Assembly: GCF_028502605.1 (NCBI RefSeq)
Contig: NC_079234.1
Span: 124,001 to 188,000, forward strand
Length of the DNA stretch: 64,000 nt
DNA from: Trichoderma breve
Lineage: Eukaryota > Ascomycota > Sordariomycetes > Hypocreales > Hypocreaceae
Direction of reading: 5' to 3'
Part shown: positions 12,446 through 23,807 of the stretch, one piece after another
How the letters are laid out: each line of letters starts with the position of its first letter
Numbering within the stretch: the stretch's first letter is position 1
Made by a program: the position numbers and the translations under genes
The notes under the pieces: model-generated
Databases searched by the model: none
The model's input: the letters and a program-made list of their open reading frames with translations, nothing else
Told to the model about the DNA's origin: nothing

Positions 12446-13571
12446 CTAAGCTCCCAAAATCTTCACTGCATTCTCTCTATATATCGCTTTTTGGGAATGA
12501 GGGTCCTTGAACACTTGAGGTAAATCTTGGTTCATATCTTCGAGTATACCGAGAACCCCAGATTCAGGAGTGTACGGGTAATCGCTGCCGTAAAGGATAC
12601 GACTTGCGTCAACATATGGCAACAAACCGTGGATTTGGTCCGGAAATACGAAGCCCGCGAGGTCGAAGAAAAATTGGGTCTGGAACGCCTTTTTGACAGA
12701 CTCGGTGCTTATCTGTACGGGAAGTCCCAAGATTGATGTGGCAAATTCCGTGAAGCGAGCCACTAGCGGGGTGATGGCACCGCCGGCATGGGAGAGAATG
12801 ATTGTGACATTAGGCGATCTGTCAATAGTTCCCGAGACAAACATGTCTACGACCGTTCGTGCGGTATCAAAGAGGAACTCGAACATTGGGTTTGGGTACT
12901 GAGTTAAGGGAGAGACTTGTTGGCTCATGTCGCCGTGCTGCAGGCAAGGACTGGTTGGGTGAATGAAGATGGTGGCATTCCTCTTATTCAACGCCTCAAA
13001 GATCGGTTTTAGGACAGTGTTCCCCAGGTACACTCCATGTGCATTGGTTAAAATGGCCACCCCGTCTGCGTTTAGTACGTTGAGCGCATAGTCTATTTCA
13101 ACAAGGCTACCTTCGACGTCGGGAAGAGGTAGCGACGCCCAGAAGCCGAACTTGTCCAGATGTCGGCGCTTGAGATCGGCTGCGAATTCGTTGCACTTCC
13201 TTGTGAGCTTTCGTGCTAGAGCGTCGTTTCCAGGAACAAGGTGAGTACCCGGAGAAGTAATGCTAAGGATGGACTTTGTAATGTTTGCCTTGCGCATCAT
13301 CTCCAAGTGGGCCTCCTCAGTCCAAGCCTTTTCCCATCCGTCAGTAGCTGATATGATGCCAAGCAGGATCTGTTGAGCTCACCGGAATCCCAGGCATGCC
13401 ATCAGGCTTACTGTATCCATATTTTACAGATTCGTCCCTATAAAATGGGGGCACGAAGTGAGAGTGTGTGTCGATGCGTTCAAAGGGGTTCTTGGCCCCA
13501 TGTGAGTCAACCATTGCCACAACTGAAGTGAATTGCCAAAAAAGGAAACTGATGGCGACAAATAAGATCAT
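12446..13571 (-). CDS. Amidohydrolase-superfamily decarboxylase (6-methylsalicylate decarboxylase-like), 356 aa
   Basis: Two exons, 13383-13571 and 12446-13327, separated by a 55-nt intron. Metal-site features of the ACMSD/aromatic decarboxylase branch are present: the HxH of DTHSHFVPP, a later HPT, the LSHAGG histidine, and YGSDYPY with the catalytic aspartate. Family members remove the carboxyl group from salicylate-type acids, for example 6-methylsalicylate or gamma-resorcylate. Unlike the usual cytosolic enzymes, this one begins with a hydrophobic leader (MILFVAISFLFWQF) ending near SVVA, which looks like a signal peptide. Starting instead at M20 would give a cytosolic form. It is divergent from a secreted esterase across a region with four GCGGGG sites. 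The substrate is unknown. Confidence 0.9.
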
Positions 13572-14127
13572 AACGAAGACTGCTGCTGCGAATCGTAACT
13601 AAGTTGCTCGTCGATGCATCTTTTAAAACAGCTTTACTTGGCTGCTCTGATAGCATGATGCTGATTTTAACCAACCCAAAGCAGAGGGTTGGTTGCGGGG
13701 AGCTGCTATCCTTCTTGCTTTCGGCGGAGATGCTGTGGGATGTGAGGAAGGATTGCGGGGACTCTACAGCAGGGGCACTTTGGTGACGAAGAATCTCGTA
13801 TGTAATTGGATTGCTAAAGGAGGAAGTAGAGTACGAAGGGGAGCTGTTTGCTGTTTGTGATCAGCTTCCTGCTGTGCATCGGCCTGTTGCTGCTGTGCTT
13901 CGGCTTCCTCCTGTGTCCGAGGCGCCGCTCCCGCATTGTGACCGCTTCCCCGCAAACCCCACAAACAACGCGGTGTGCGGAATCCGCTGTGGGAAGCGGG
14001 GATTGTGGTTCTTGAGTTGAGTAACTGGATCATCCTGGGTATGGTAGAACGGTATATAGTGTAAATGGTGTGTATCTAAACAAAAAGGGCCGAGTAGATT
14101 CCTGCGTTACAAACTGTACATATTAAT
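13572..14127. promoter_or_regulatory. Divergent promoter with four GCGGGG sites
   Basis: Shared upstream region of the decarboxylase-like gene and the carboxylesterase. GCGGGG cores lie at 13695-13700 and 13755-13760 (both within TTGCGGGG), at 13948-13953 on the opposite strand (CCCCGCA), and at 13996-14001. The two same-strand sites lie 60 nt apart. They match the CreA/Mig1 consensus SYGGRG. No coding sequence is supported here. Confidence 0.5.
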
Positions 14128-15750
14128 ATGCGAAAATTTAGACTTTTTGCTGCGGCTGTCCTTGGGGGCCTAGTGCAACATGCCCGAAGCGACCTTATTG
14201 AGTCGAGCGTCAGTGTGAATGGAGGAGTATTTCAGGGAATTCCTAGAACCGCAGCTGGTGTCTTGGAGTTCCTCGGAATTCCCTTTGCGGCACCACCAGT
14301 CGGGAGCCTGCGCTGGAAACCTCCCCAGCCCCCTCTCAACTTGAACGGAACTCGCCAAGATGCCACAGCATTCGGACACAGTTGTTACAGCGCTGTGCTA
14401 GCCCCCGATCTCGCCGATCCTGCGGACCAGAGTGAAGATTGTCTCACAGTGAATATATGGACAACGGCAACAGACACAACAGAAAAAAAGCCAGTGATGG
14501 TTTGGATATACGGTGGAGGCTTCCAATTTGGAGCTTCCAATAGGCCATTGTATAATGGAGCTAAGCTTGCACTAGATGGTGTAATCCTGGTGAGCTTCAA
14601 CTATCGTCTGGGAGTTCTCGGGTTCCTGGCACTATCGGAGCTTGACGATGAAGGTAGCGGCTCTACCAACTTTGGCCTTCAGGACCAGCTAGCCGCCCTT
14701 CGTTGGGTCCGAGATAACATTTCACTATTTGGAAGAGACCCTGAAAATGTTACAATATTTAAAAAATCTGCAAGATCACATTCGGTCAGTTTGCTATTGG
14801 CATCACCTCTCTCAACTGGGTTATTTCATAAGGGTATTCTGGAGAGTGGCGCGTACTGGGAAAGCGATCACGGATCCCTTACGACTTTCTCCGAAGCTCG
14901 CCAGAGAGGTCTAGCCCTGCAGCAAAAACTCAATGCATCGTCCGTTGCAGAATTGCGATCTCTTCCTGCAGAAGAAGTGAACAATGCGGCCTTATGGGAC
15001 CTAAGCACTGACCCCGGGGCCACCGTCTTCGCACCTAGCATCGATAATTACGTTGTTCCTACAGCACCAAGTGTCGTGTTTGACCACGGAGATGAACAGA
15101 AGGTGCCTATCCTGGCTGGCTTCAATGCTCGCGAAGAGGATTTTTTTCTTGCACATTCCTTGCCTCACCAGACACCTGAGGACTACGTATCGTCTGCAGG
15201 AACTTTTTTTGGCAACAGAACAAATGATGCACTACAACTATATCCTGGATCAACATATGTCCAAGCCAATGACTCCGCAAACGCTCTCGCTGGCGATCTG
15301 GTTATCCGTCAGCAAACTTGGGAAGCTCTTGATAGGCATGTGCGAGTAGGGGGCCAGAAAGGATATGGCTACTACTTTACATACAGTTCTCCCTACTCTC
15401 CATTGGCTATGCATACCGCAGAAATAAACTATGTCTTTGGTAACATGGGGCCAAACGAAAGTTTTACCTATACTCCTCCTCTTTCTCCAGCTGCCTCTGG
15501 AGACATGGAGATGTCGGAGACGATACGATCTTATTGGACCAACTTCGCCAAAGCTGGGGATCCGAATGACCCAAATGGAAATCTTCCATATTGGCCTAGC
15601 TATACCGGCTACGGCAATTGTTTCCTCGAGCTAGGTAATCTAGCTCACGCTATCAATACTCCTGACATAGATCGTTTCCGGTTTATCCGTAGTTTGCGGA
15701 CAAATAGCATCTTGCCTTTAAGCTGGCGTAATCGGGTTTATGATAATTAA
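14128..15750 (+). CDS. Secreted type-B carboxylesterase with altered nucleophile elbow, 540 aa
   Basis: Single uninterrupted frame. Residues 1-21 form a signal peptide. The oxyanion-hole motif IYGGGFQFGA is intact near residues 127-136. The acid (E336 in GFNAREED) and base (H429 in MHTAEINYVFGN) of the Ser-Glu-His triad are present. The expected GESAG nucleophile elbow reads KKSAR around S214 (codons 14761-14775): the serine is kept, but both glycines and the glutamate are replaced. Family enzymes hydrolyse carboxylic esters outside the cell. With this elbow, activity is doubtful, although the rest of the frame is open and full length. It could be a recently inactivated enzyme or a non-catalytic member. 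It is divergent from the decarboxylase-like gene with the same hydrophobic-leader feature. Confidence 0.9.
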   Translation: MRKFRLFAAAVLGGLVQHARSDLIESSVSVNGGVFQGIPRTAAGVLEFLGIPFAAPPVGSLRWKPPQPPLNLNGTRQDATAFGHSCYSAVLAPDLADPADQSEDCLTVNIWTTATDTTEKKPVMVWIYGGGFQFGASNRPLYNGAKLALDGVILVSFNYRLGVLGFLALSELDDEGSGSTNFGLQDQLAALRWVRDNISLFGRDPENVTIFKKSARSHSVSLLLASPLSTGLFHKGILESGAYWESDHGSLTTFSEARQRGLALQQKLNASSVAELRSLPAEEVNNAALWDLSTDPGATVFAPSIDNYVVPTAPSVVFDHGDEQKVPILAGFNAREEDFFLAHSLPHQTPEDYVSSAGTFFGNRTNDALQLYPGSTYVQANDSANALAGDLVIRQQTWEALDRHVRVGGQKGYGYYFTYSSPYSPLAMHTAEINYVFGNMGPNESFTYTPPLSPAASGDMEMSETIRSYWTNFAKAGDPNDPNGNLPYWPSYTGYGNCFLELGNLAHAINTPDIDRFRFIRSLRTNSILPLSWRNRVYDN

Positions 15751-16455
15751 GCATCACAACCTGACTGTTATGGTAAGCACAATAAGCGTGTGAGGTAGAC
15801 GTGGCAAGATTGACTATGGACTGAACAACACCAGTGACATCTGACTTATTTGTCATGTTAGACAGCCCAAGGAGATGAAGACCTGTACATATTAGCTAGA
15901 AAGTCACATAAAACCTTAGTTAACTCATTAAATTCCCAGTGCATACTTGACTTGCTTAAATAGCTCGTTGTTGGTGAAGCAGTTGTATTTAAACTGGATT
16001 GTTTGTCCATTCAATTCCATTAACTGCTATTCGAAAGCCGAGGCAGTTCATGAATGCCTATATAATTTTAATGTTTGCCCACACAAATCGATGTACTGAT
16101 GACAGCACAGTCAGTGTCTCTAAACTAGAGAACTATTAGTGGAGGCTTCATGGGTGAAGATATATCACGCCCAAGAGTATCTTACCAAGACCACCCTGAT
16201 GCGTGAATCATGAGATTATCTTAATAGCCTAGGCCTATGTGCCTGTGGTAAAATATTGAGCTTGAAACTCCGATCATAGCGCACAAAGCCGCCCCTCAAG
16301 TATCCCACGAAAAGTCACATTTGCAACAACGGTTTAGTAGTTTAAGAATATCCAGATCAGAGCAAGGTTCTATTACATTAATTGTACTGATGAGAGAATA
16401 TCCCTCCTGAACAGTGGGGAGGCGGTGAGTTGTCGTGCGGCCAAGGCGCTTCATC
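15751..16455. other. Intergenic 3'-3' stretch, about 700 nt
   Basis: Lies between the convergent esterase and C2H2 regulator genes. It is AT-rich, presumably holding both 3' UTRs and polyadenylation signals. No reading frame, repeat or RNA gene is supported. Confidence 0.5.
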
Positions 16456-19054
16456 TTAGAGATTGCCGACTGTAGAATCTGCAAGGTCGTCGATCAGGGC
16501 TTCCAAGATCGAGGAAAATCTGCGGGATAGTTCCCAGTGCCCTTGGCGGCGAAGAAGGTCAGTAATGTTGTACAATGTGCTCGGATCGAATTGGCGGAGG
16601 CTAGCTGTAGGGGGCTCTGTCGAAGTTTGTGCCGACAGGCGTCCAAGGTCGCTTGATCGAAGCTCGGGAATATCTACATCGCCATGGGGAGCGTCGTTTG
16701 GTCGAAACTTGGCATAGCAGTATACGACTAGACCTGCATAAAACAGCGCCTTTGGCACATGGATAGCAGGCTCCGCGATGATGGGTAGTGTCTGTAAACG
16801 CTTGTAGATGAGCATGGCGTGAATGACACAACGCTGTCCTTCTACCCTTGCCGTCCAATCACGGATGCGCGCGAGGTCGCCATCCCTCATCGACGACCCT
16901 TCTCGCCCTATCACGCGTTCTAACAAGTCGAAGCAGACGTACAGTGACATGAATGTCTCATGCCAGAGCACAACGAGGAAGTGGGGGTCACGACTCGGAT
17001 AACGGATGCTTGGAAAGTACGCATCGTACCAAGTTGTTAGACGGTAATGAAAGTCTCCAATCATTGCCTCAGTTAGAGTTGCACATCGGGCTTCCTGGAT
17101 GGCCGCGCTGTGACCGGAAAGTAGCACATACGCGTTCATGAATGAGTAGGAATTTGGTGTTGCAGCTACACCCACAGACGGAGTGAGATGCTGCGACTCG
17201 CTTGTTGATGGGGAAGAGTGTAGCGACTTGATCATTGTTTGCCACTGAGAAGTTGTGGATGCTGTGAATAGCTCATCTGCGCAGCAGCGCGGTAGCCGTC
17301 CTGGCTCGTGTCGTAACAATGGTTCGTGGTGAAAGATAGACGCGAATTCAGAGTCGTGAATGTGCAATGCCGCCAGCACACGAACGGTTTCCTCTGTTTG
17401 AGACCATGATGCCCACGCAGTTTCTAAATCATCAGGATCGAAATGGTTGGCTTCTAGTAGAGAATCCTTAATTTTGAACATTCCAGCCTGCCGGGCCCAT
17501 GCAATGACGGTGCCATGGAAACTTTCAGTCAACAAGAGATCGTTGGGGTTGCCGGAGAGCATTCCAAATGTCTGACCGAGAACAACGGCTTGTGCTACAG
17601 CCAGTGCTTCGCGCCCGCCTCGGTAGATATAGACTTCCCACTGGTAGAGTTAGAGTGAGGGAGAAAGAAAAATGATGGAGACGCACCGATGCCAGAATTG
17701 CCTTGTTCAATTTCATAAAGATTCCTCTACCACGAGCAGCAGCGCCGGCTGATCCCACGAATAACGCACCCAGAGAGCAAATAGATAGAAGGAGAAGTGC
17801 GCTCTCTGAAGAAGGTCGAAACGAAGGGGCGTGAACGATGGGGAATATGGGCTGGAATTTGGCAAAGTACAGCTTGATGCATATATTCTATAACAACGTC
17901 AGCTTGATTAATCATGGCCAAGTCTAGATATGCTACTCGGATAGCGTCGGTGCATACTAGAAAGTCAGCAGATGGCAGAACATCATCATGAGGACTTGGC
18001 CGAAGCCGGCTTGAAAGACCAGCACGATATGCTTCATCTACTCGATCCGGGTTTTCCGGTCTCTTGAGCGCGTACGGATGCGCCGATTCGATGAGTGGCC
18101 GTGTGTGCCATCGGTTTCGGACTTGGGTTCGGACGTTGTTATCGACAATCGACTCTTCTATGTTGTGTTCTCCATCGGAGCGCTCATTTAGCTGGCTTTG
18201 GGTGAGATTGGCAGAAAAATCGCCGTATACCCATGGCGAAGCGGCTGCCGAGATGGAGGAAGTCAGAACATTAATATCGAAACTTCTCCCCACTAGCCAA
18301 GACGGGTCATAAGTATTGCCACCAAAATCGAACAACTCTAAATCTGTCCAACTTCCCCAAGCATTAGAGATCTGATTAACACTAAGGGAACTGGTGTCCG
18401 CGCGTGTAGAAGAGTTCAGGGGAGAAGAAAGATAAGCTGTGGGCTCAATATCAGTTCCAGACGCGGCCCAATGATTATGCGGGTGAATATTATTATCCGT
18501 CGCCAAGCCGATTGAATCAGTAAAGCATGCTGATTCATCTGGGGCATCATTCGCGGATAGCACGTTGTCGTGAATATCGGACCGCCCAATGAGTGACGGA
18601 TGACTGTCTGTGGCATCTTCACCTGCGTCTCTTATCAGAGCACAACTACTTGAGAGGAATAGCGGCGCCAATCTCTTTTGCACAAACCTGTAGGCGAGGG
18701 CATCAGCGGCCGTGTCATCAAAGTGCTGCCACTTCCCACGCGGTCATGTGTTCGCGCGTGTCGGATCAGAGAGTCACTATAAACGTCGGCTGTGAGAGGC
18801 CATCCAAATGGCAGCGGTGAATGAAGAGCATACCGGCGCCCATAGCTTTTAGAGCAAACGTCACAGGCAAACGGCCTTTCCTTCGTATGAGATCGGATAT
18901 GTCGGACCATGTGCTCTCTTTTCTTGAAAGCCTGGTCACAATGCGTGCATTTCCATCCCCTGCACTGCCGACTCCGTAGCTTGCGCTGGAGTTCGGCCTC
19001 ATGGTGCCTTGCGGTCTGGTCTTCAACACCAGCCGTTCCGCTGTCTGCCGGCAT
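16456..19054 (-). CDS. C2H2 zinc-finger transcription factor with fungal-specific TF domain, 786 aa
   Basis: Five exons: 18834-19054, 18688-18776, 17958-18622, 17687-17887 and 16456-17640, with introns of 46-70 nt in consistent phase. Two adjacent C2H2 fingers lie near the N-terminus: C36/C39/H52/H56 and C64/C67/H80/H84, both CX2CX12HX3H. The second finger is assembled only after removal of intron 18777-18833, which supports that junction. A long linker follows, then the fungal-specific middle homology domain, opening with LYFAKFQPIFPIVHAPSF and continuing through RGREALAVAQ-like helices. It is expected to be a nuclear regulator. It lies between the esterase and the transporter/FAH/hydroxylase genes, and carries a TGCGGGG element (19133-19139) about 80 nt upstream of its ATG. 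Confidence 0.92.
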
Positions 19055-19679
19055 CGTGGGAATCTGGGGTTTGTGGGGAATCGCCCGTTGTGTGGAAGGC
19101 TAGGACGGAGAGAGTGCGTGTGGGAAAGGCATCCCCGCATTCCATGAGATTGTATGGGGATTTATAGATCAAGAACCAAAACTTCGGGCTTGCACTAATG
19201 AAAGCCCTAGCCAGAAGTCCGGAACTCCAGGAACTGCGGAGCCGGGTATATTCTCTAGACTATGCGGAGTAGTGAGGGCTCCATATGTCACGTCTCTTTT
19301 CATAACTTTTGCAGTGTAGTGTGCATATATTGTCCACGTGGGTATCTATAGCCTGCAGGCATTCGTCCATCTACTGTACTTCCTTCTACTGTATGCGTTC
19401 AACGGAGTTCACACACACAGTATCGGTTTACACGCTGTTTATGTGCTTCGCTGCTCCGGACCAGCAGGGACTCTTTACTTAAGGGTATGTACTCAAATGA
19501 CCCATAGTCTACACTGGCATTTAGCCCACCTTAGCAGTCACAGTCTTCTAGGGATCCCCCAAACCTCGCCTATTAAGGCGCCAGTCAATAGGAGTGTAGA
19601 ACGTAAACACTCAATTGCGATGGCCTACTACTGCCCATGCTTGTCCCTCGAACCCGATAAACCCAAGTACCTAGGCAGA
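19055..19679. promoter_or_regulatory. Promoter region of the C2H2 regulator with one TGCGGGG site
   Basis: CCCCGCA (reverse complement TGCGGGG) at 19133-19139 is the only recognised element, close to the start at 19054. The remaining 500 nt up to the MFS stop codon hold no supported gene. Confidence 0.4.
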
Positions 19680-21877
19680 CTAAAATGAATGCACTCTCGA
19701 ATTTCGCGTGATGCGCCTGCAGCTCTTCCCGTAGAATATCAATGCGACCATTCCCACCAGCGTGAAACCAGCAGTCATCGCCATAAGAAGCATAACTGGT
19801 GGTACAAAGCCGTCTGCGGTAGCCCAATCATTCACAAAATATGTCATCCCAAACTGCGAGAAGTTTTGTAAGCATATTGTACCAAAAGAATGTACGATGG
19901 TTTACAGAAAGAAAACCAGCTTACCCCAAAGGTGTTCTTGCAGACGGTTGCAATAGCCATAATCTCTCCTGATATTGGCCTATAACAGTCAATGGCGTAT
20001 GTGATGGTGATGGTAGGGATCGCGACGACTTGGATGCCCACAAAGCCAAAGCCGATGATGATGACGGCGGGCCACGGCCATTTTTCTTGCAAACCAACGC
20101 TGAATACCTTTGCGCATGATATGATTAGCTCAGTTTCTCGCGGGTTGCTCATACAAGTCTCCTCACAATTAGTCCAATAATAACGACCACAATGAATGGG
20201 CTTAAGGATATGAGTCGCATTTCCGGTTCCCGAATACCCTTGTTCTTTATCGTTGCTTTCTGTGAAACACAATCCGACCATGGTCCGGCGACGGCGAGTC
20301 CGAATACACCTCCAACCACCAGCGCAAAATTAGCATATCCGACCTGCGCTGGCGTGAAATTGTAAGGCGGCGCAGAGAGACCCGGGGACTGTAATATGTT
20401 GACCGCTAGAAGGGCATTCGCCGCTGATCCAGTCGCCATCGATGCCCAGAAGATGATAGGAAAGAAGAGGATATATGCTGGGGTGAAGAAGTGCCGGACT
20501 ACCGATCGCCAGGCAGTCCGGTCAATGGGTTGAAAGATGCCAAACTGGGACCGACTAGGCCTTCCGCTCCCCTGAATCTCCAGTTGGAAGTTCTGAATCT
20601 GTGGTGAGGAAACAAATTCGGCATGTCCTGAGCTGGTTTCTATTTTGGCGTTATCTACGTTCGCTTCCTCGGATACGGTGACGCCTGGAATAGGACTCTG
20701 CTCTCGTGATCGACGTGTCTCTGGAAAGAAAAACAACAGTGCAATGATGTTGAGCCCCTGAGCACCGGTACAGGCCCAGAAGAAGATTCTGAAAGAAACA
20801 TTCTCTGCAACAGCTCCTGAGATGATAGGGCCAAGGAAGAGACCCATAAAATAACACCAGCTTGTGCCATAGGTGAGTAGGTAACTGCAATTTGGGTGAA
20901 GTTGAAACTCACAAGTAGGATCCAACATATTTACCGCGCTCGTGGAGGAAATAAATGTCGGTAACAACGACATTCATAATACTCTCGTTTGCGGAAGCTC
21001 CGGTCCCCGCAAGAATCCGGGCACCTAGGAACGAGCCATACGACGTTGCAGTTGCTTGCCAGATGCAAGCACCAATATTGAGTATCGCGCAGACAAGGAG
21101 GGTTATCCGTCGTCCAAAAATCTCGCAGCTAGGGATGATGATGAAGTTGCAGTAGCCTAGAAGAATAACAGTCACTCCAGTCTGGAGAGAATTAGCATTG
21201 CTATTCTACCACTGCCTTGGGTGTAGAAGGAGGTAAGCCATCAATCAAGATTGGCTGAGGATATGCCCTCCCATCGCAAGATAACAATCCAATGAGATAG
21301 TAAGACTGGGGAAATGGTGGACGAAACCTACTTACCAACAAAGCGACATCGGTCAATGACTTTTGCCATTGCTGCATGAAAATCGGTGTCAATGGCGCTA
21401 TGGACAGAGTTGGAATGACACTGGTTATAACGAAGATGCCCTGATTGACAATAACCAAAGTTTTCCACAAGGTACTCCAGTTCTTAGAAACGAATTAGCT
21501 CCCAATATATCTATCAAAGTCTCCTTGCTCAAAAAGGCCAAAATAGCTAGAAAGTGTAGATGGCCTCTCCATCAGAAACCCAAGCGGAGGGGTGTAAGAG
21601 AATAGGGTAAAAGAAGACTAGAAAAGTACAAAGTCAAAGACGGGATGAAACTGACAAGTGGATCGTGTGGATCATTTGTTGGCTGTGGAATGAGGACGAT
21701 TGAGTCTTGATTGTCGGATCTCGCCCCATTTGCAGCAGTCATGACCTCTGTGCCTGGCACAAAGTCGGCCTCAGCCTCCCTCTCAATTTGGGACGCCACA
21801 GGCGAGTGGTTGGAAACCTGTTCAACTCTCTCCATTTTCGGTAACGAAAATATCGTGTCTGAGAGTTTTTCGTCCAT
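19680..21877 (-). CDS. Major facilitator superfamily transporter, 562 aa
   Basis: Six exons: 21656-21877, 21336-21482, 20913-21181, 20167-20860, 19925-20107 and 19680-19853. Phases agree at every junction. Two introns are unusually long for this window (173 and 154 nt). Membrane segments occur in two blocks around a charged central loop of roughly 80 residues (about 253-335), as in 12-helix DHA1-type transporters. The loop between helices 2 and 3 reads EIFGRRITLL, a match to MFS motif A, and GPIISG in helix 5 resembles the antiporter motif C. A plasma-membrane proton-coupled transporter is inferred. Position next to the FAH hydrolase and MhpA-like hydroxylase suggests import or export of the same aromatic compound or an intermediate. 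Sites of GCGGGG type lie 90-145 nt upstream. Confidence 0.9.
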
Positions 21878-22495
21878 TGGGAAATTTCGATGACCTTCGT
21901 ACCATTATAGTGACTTTGATGTTCTCTTAATGTTCTGCCCAGATCTCTACAACTCACAAACTGGAGGCGGGGGATCGTGGGGAAAATATTAAGCAGATTG
22001 CAGTAGAAGTTTAGTTGCGGGGCCCCAACCTGTGCCCCAACCTGTGCCCCACGATTCCGTAGAATGATCGAGGCCGCGCCACGGAACTTACTTACAAATT
22101 CACAGAGGAGAGGCAAAGCAAGAGCAGTTGTACTTCATGGTGGTGTCCTTTTGAAGCATCTGATACAGTGGTAAGCGGGTCTTTCTACGAAGATTTCGTT
22201 GTTCCGTTGCGCAATGGGATACCGCGAAATGATGTCGGAGCCAGCAATTGCCAAGGCCTCATCTAATCTCTATCATACCTTCCAAACCTCCATTAAGTTT
22301 TGATATACAGGGGCATAGAAGAATACACTTTCCAGTTACGAATAAAAGGAGTGTCTCTAATGTACCTATGCTTGGATAGAACGCTTCAATGGGCCACCAT
22401 CCAATCACGGTAGTTAATCTCTTATATTAGATCGGTAAAAGGGTGTAAATTCACAACTACAAAACATACGTTTTTCTTGAATCCATCCCTCCCAT
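21878..22495. promoter_or_regulatory. MFS promoter region with two GCGGGG sites and a 12-bp tandem repeat
   Basis: GCGGGG cores are at 21967-21972 and 22017-22022. Directly after the second, a 12-bp unit (GCCCCAACCTGT) is repeated at 22022-22033 and 22034-22045, with a partial third copy to about 22052. The C-rich repeat and the GCGGGG site overlap by one base. The rest, towards the FAH stop codon, shows nothing I recognise. Confidence 0.45.
22022..22052. repeat. 12-bp tandem repeat, two and a half copies
   Basis: GCCCCAACCTGT twice and then GCCCCAC. It sits about 145 nt upstream of the MFS start and abuts a GCGGGG core, so it may be part of the promoter. Confidence 0.85.
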
Positions 22496-23534
22496 CTATA
22501 TAATATCATATTTTACCTTGTTCACCAGTGTTCCAATTTTCTCAATATGTATATCAATCCTGCTTCCATTCTCCAAGCTCACACGAGGGTTTCGGAAATA
22601 CCCAATACCAGCTGGCGTTCCAGTCAGGACCATCGATCCTGCCTCTAACGTCGTTCCTCTAGAAAGGCTAGAGATTTGCTTCTTGATCGAAAAGATCATG
22701 TCCTTCGTATTACCGTCCTGAACCGTCTGGCCGTTGTAAATGGCCTTGATGCTGAGAGACTGTGGATCATCAATGACCGAGGGAGAAACAAGCACCGGCC
22801 CTTCAAACTTGTTAGCGGGTTCCAATACGCCGATTTCTATCCAAACACATACCTATCGGGCAACTATTGTCAAGACCCTTTGAGAATGACCATTGTTTAG
22901 CCGCAAGCTGCAGGGTTCTCGCCGAAACATCGTTTGATGCAGTATACCCAAGGATGTACTCTAGAGCCTTATCCTCGGGAATATCTCGACCAGTTTTGCC
23001 AACTATTATACAGAGTTCGGCTTCGTAGTCGCTTGTTCCGTCTTGGGCGCATTTTGGAATAGGAATTGCTGCCGGATATGGGCCTGTGAGTGCCGCTCGA
23101 GGCTTTGTGAAAACTTCGAGCTCGCTTGGAATCGGGAATCCTCCTTCCTGATCCATGGACAATACGTAAGTAAAATGCGAGTAGTGGGAGCTATTTGTAT
23201 GTTCTTCTGCACTTACCGCGGCGTGATCTTTGTAGTTGAGTCCGAGGCACCTAATGTAGTTACACTGCTCTCGGCTAACTGGAGACAGTAGCTGTGAAAG
23301 TCATTGTCAGCCTTTTTTCAGTCTTCAAAAATGACCATAGCTTACATGATCTACAGTAAGTACATGATTGGTTACTGTACCGTTGAATATATCACCATTA
23401 ATTAAAAAAGCTTTGACTTCAACGCCATTCAGACAGTCGACTCCAACATCTCGTGAAGTATCAACTACCTGCCCTAGATGAACTTGACCATCTTCGACGG
23501 CCCTAAAGCGAATCAAGTGAGTCCAGTTTGGCAT
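22496..23534 (-). CDS. Fumarylacetoacetate-hydrolase-family protein, 287 aa
   Basis: Four exons: 23346-23534, 23217-23291, 22853-23147 and 22496-22800, with introns of 52-69 nt (branch GCTAAC in the last). The start at 23534 (MPNWTHLIRF) is the usual one for the family; an upstream in-frame GTG was not used. The FAH fold is indicated by IRCLGLNYKDH, FTKPRAALTGPYP, the metal-binding acidic segment DYEAELCIIVG, YTASNDVSAR and LTGTPAGIGYFRNP. Members hydrolyse, decarboxylate or isomerise dioxo-acid products of ring cleavage, such as acylpyruvates and hydroxymuconates. It is divergent from the MhpA-like hydroxylase across only 273 nt with paired GCGGGG sites, and near an extradiol dioxygenase. 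A role acting on the ring-opened product is a reasonable inference. Likely cytosolic; no leader is seen. Confidence 0.93.
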
Positions 23535-23807
23535 TTTGGCGTTGGGTGAATGGAATGGCCAGCTCACTACTATTGTCTTGCTGGCTGTTATTTGTTTGGC
23601 CGGCGAGGGGCTTAAGTTCCAGTCGTCTTATTTAGATCTTACAGCATATCTTCCCCACGCCTTAAAGCTTCCCACCTGCCCCGCAAAGTCCCCGCACAAC
23701 GAACCGTGGGGCTAAGAGGAAGGATTGTGAAACGTTGAACAGAGTTGGATATTTCAGGACGCTGTCGGCAAAGTAAACTGATCTTCGCATGCACTTAATG
23801 ATTAATC
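23535..23807. promoter_or_regulatory. Short divergent promoter with paired GCGGGG sites
   Basis: CCCCGCA elements at 23679-23685 and 23690-23696 begin 11 nt apart, about one helical turn, between the FAH-family gene and the MhpA-like hydroxylase. A GTGGGG variant is near 23706. This spacing would place two bound proteins on the same face of the helix. All fit SYGGRG. Confidence 0.55.

Noticed and set aside
12527..13786. Plus-strand frames overlapping the decarboxylase gene and its promoter
   Set aside because: They are antisense shadows; the minus-strand gene has all family motifs and a consistent intron.
14128..15750. RIP (repeat-induced point mutation) as cause of the esterase elbow changes
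   Set aside because: Transitions are limited to one short site; the rest of the gene is open and not visibly enriched in TpA, and no second copy is present in the window.
23535..23567. Extending the FAH-family gene upstream
   Set aside because: The upstream in-frame start would be GTG; MPNWTHLIRF at 23534 is the usual family start.
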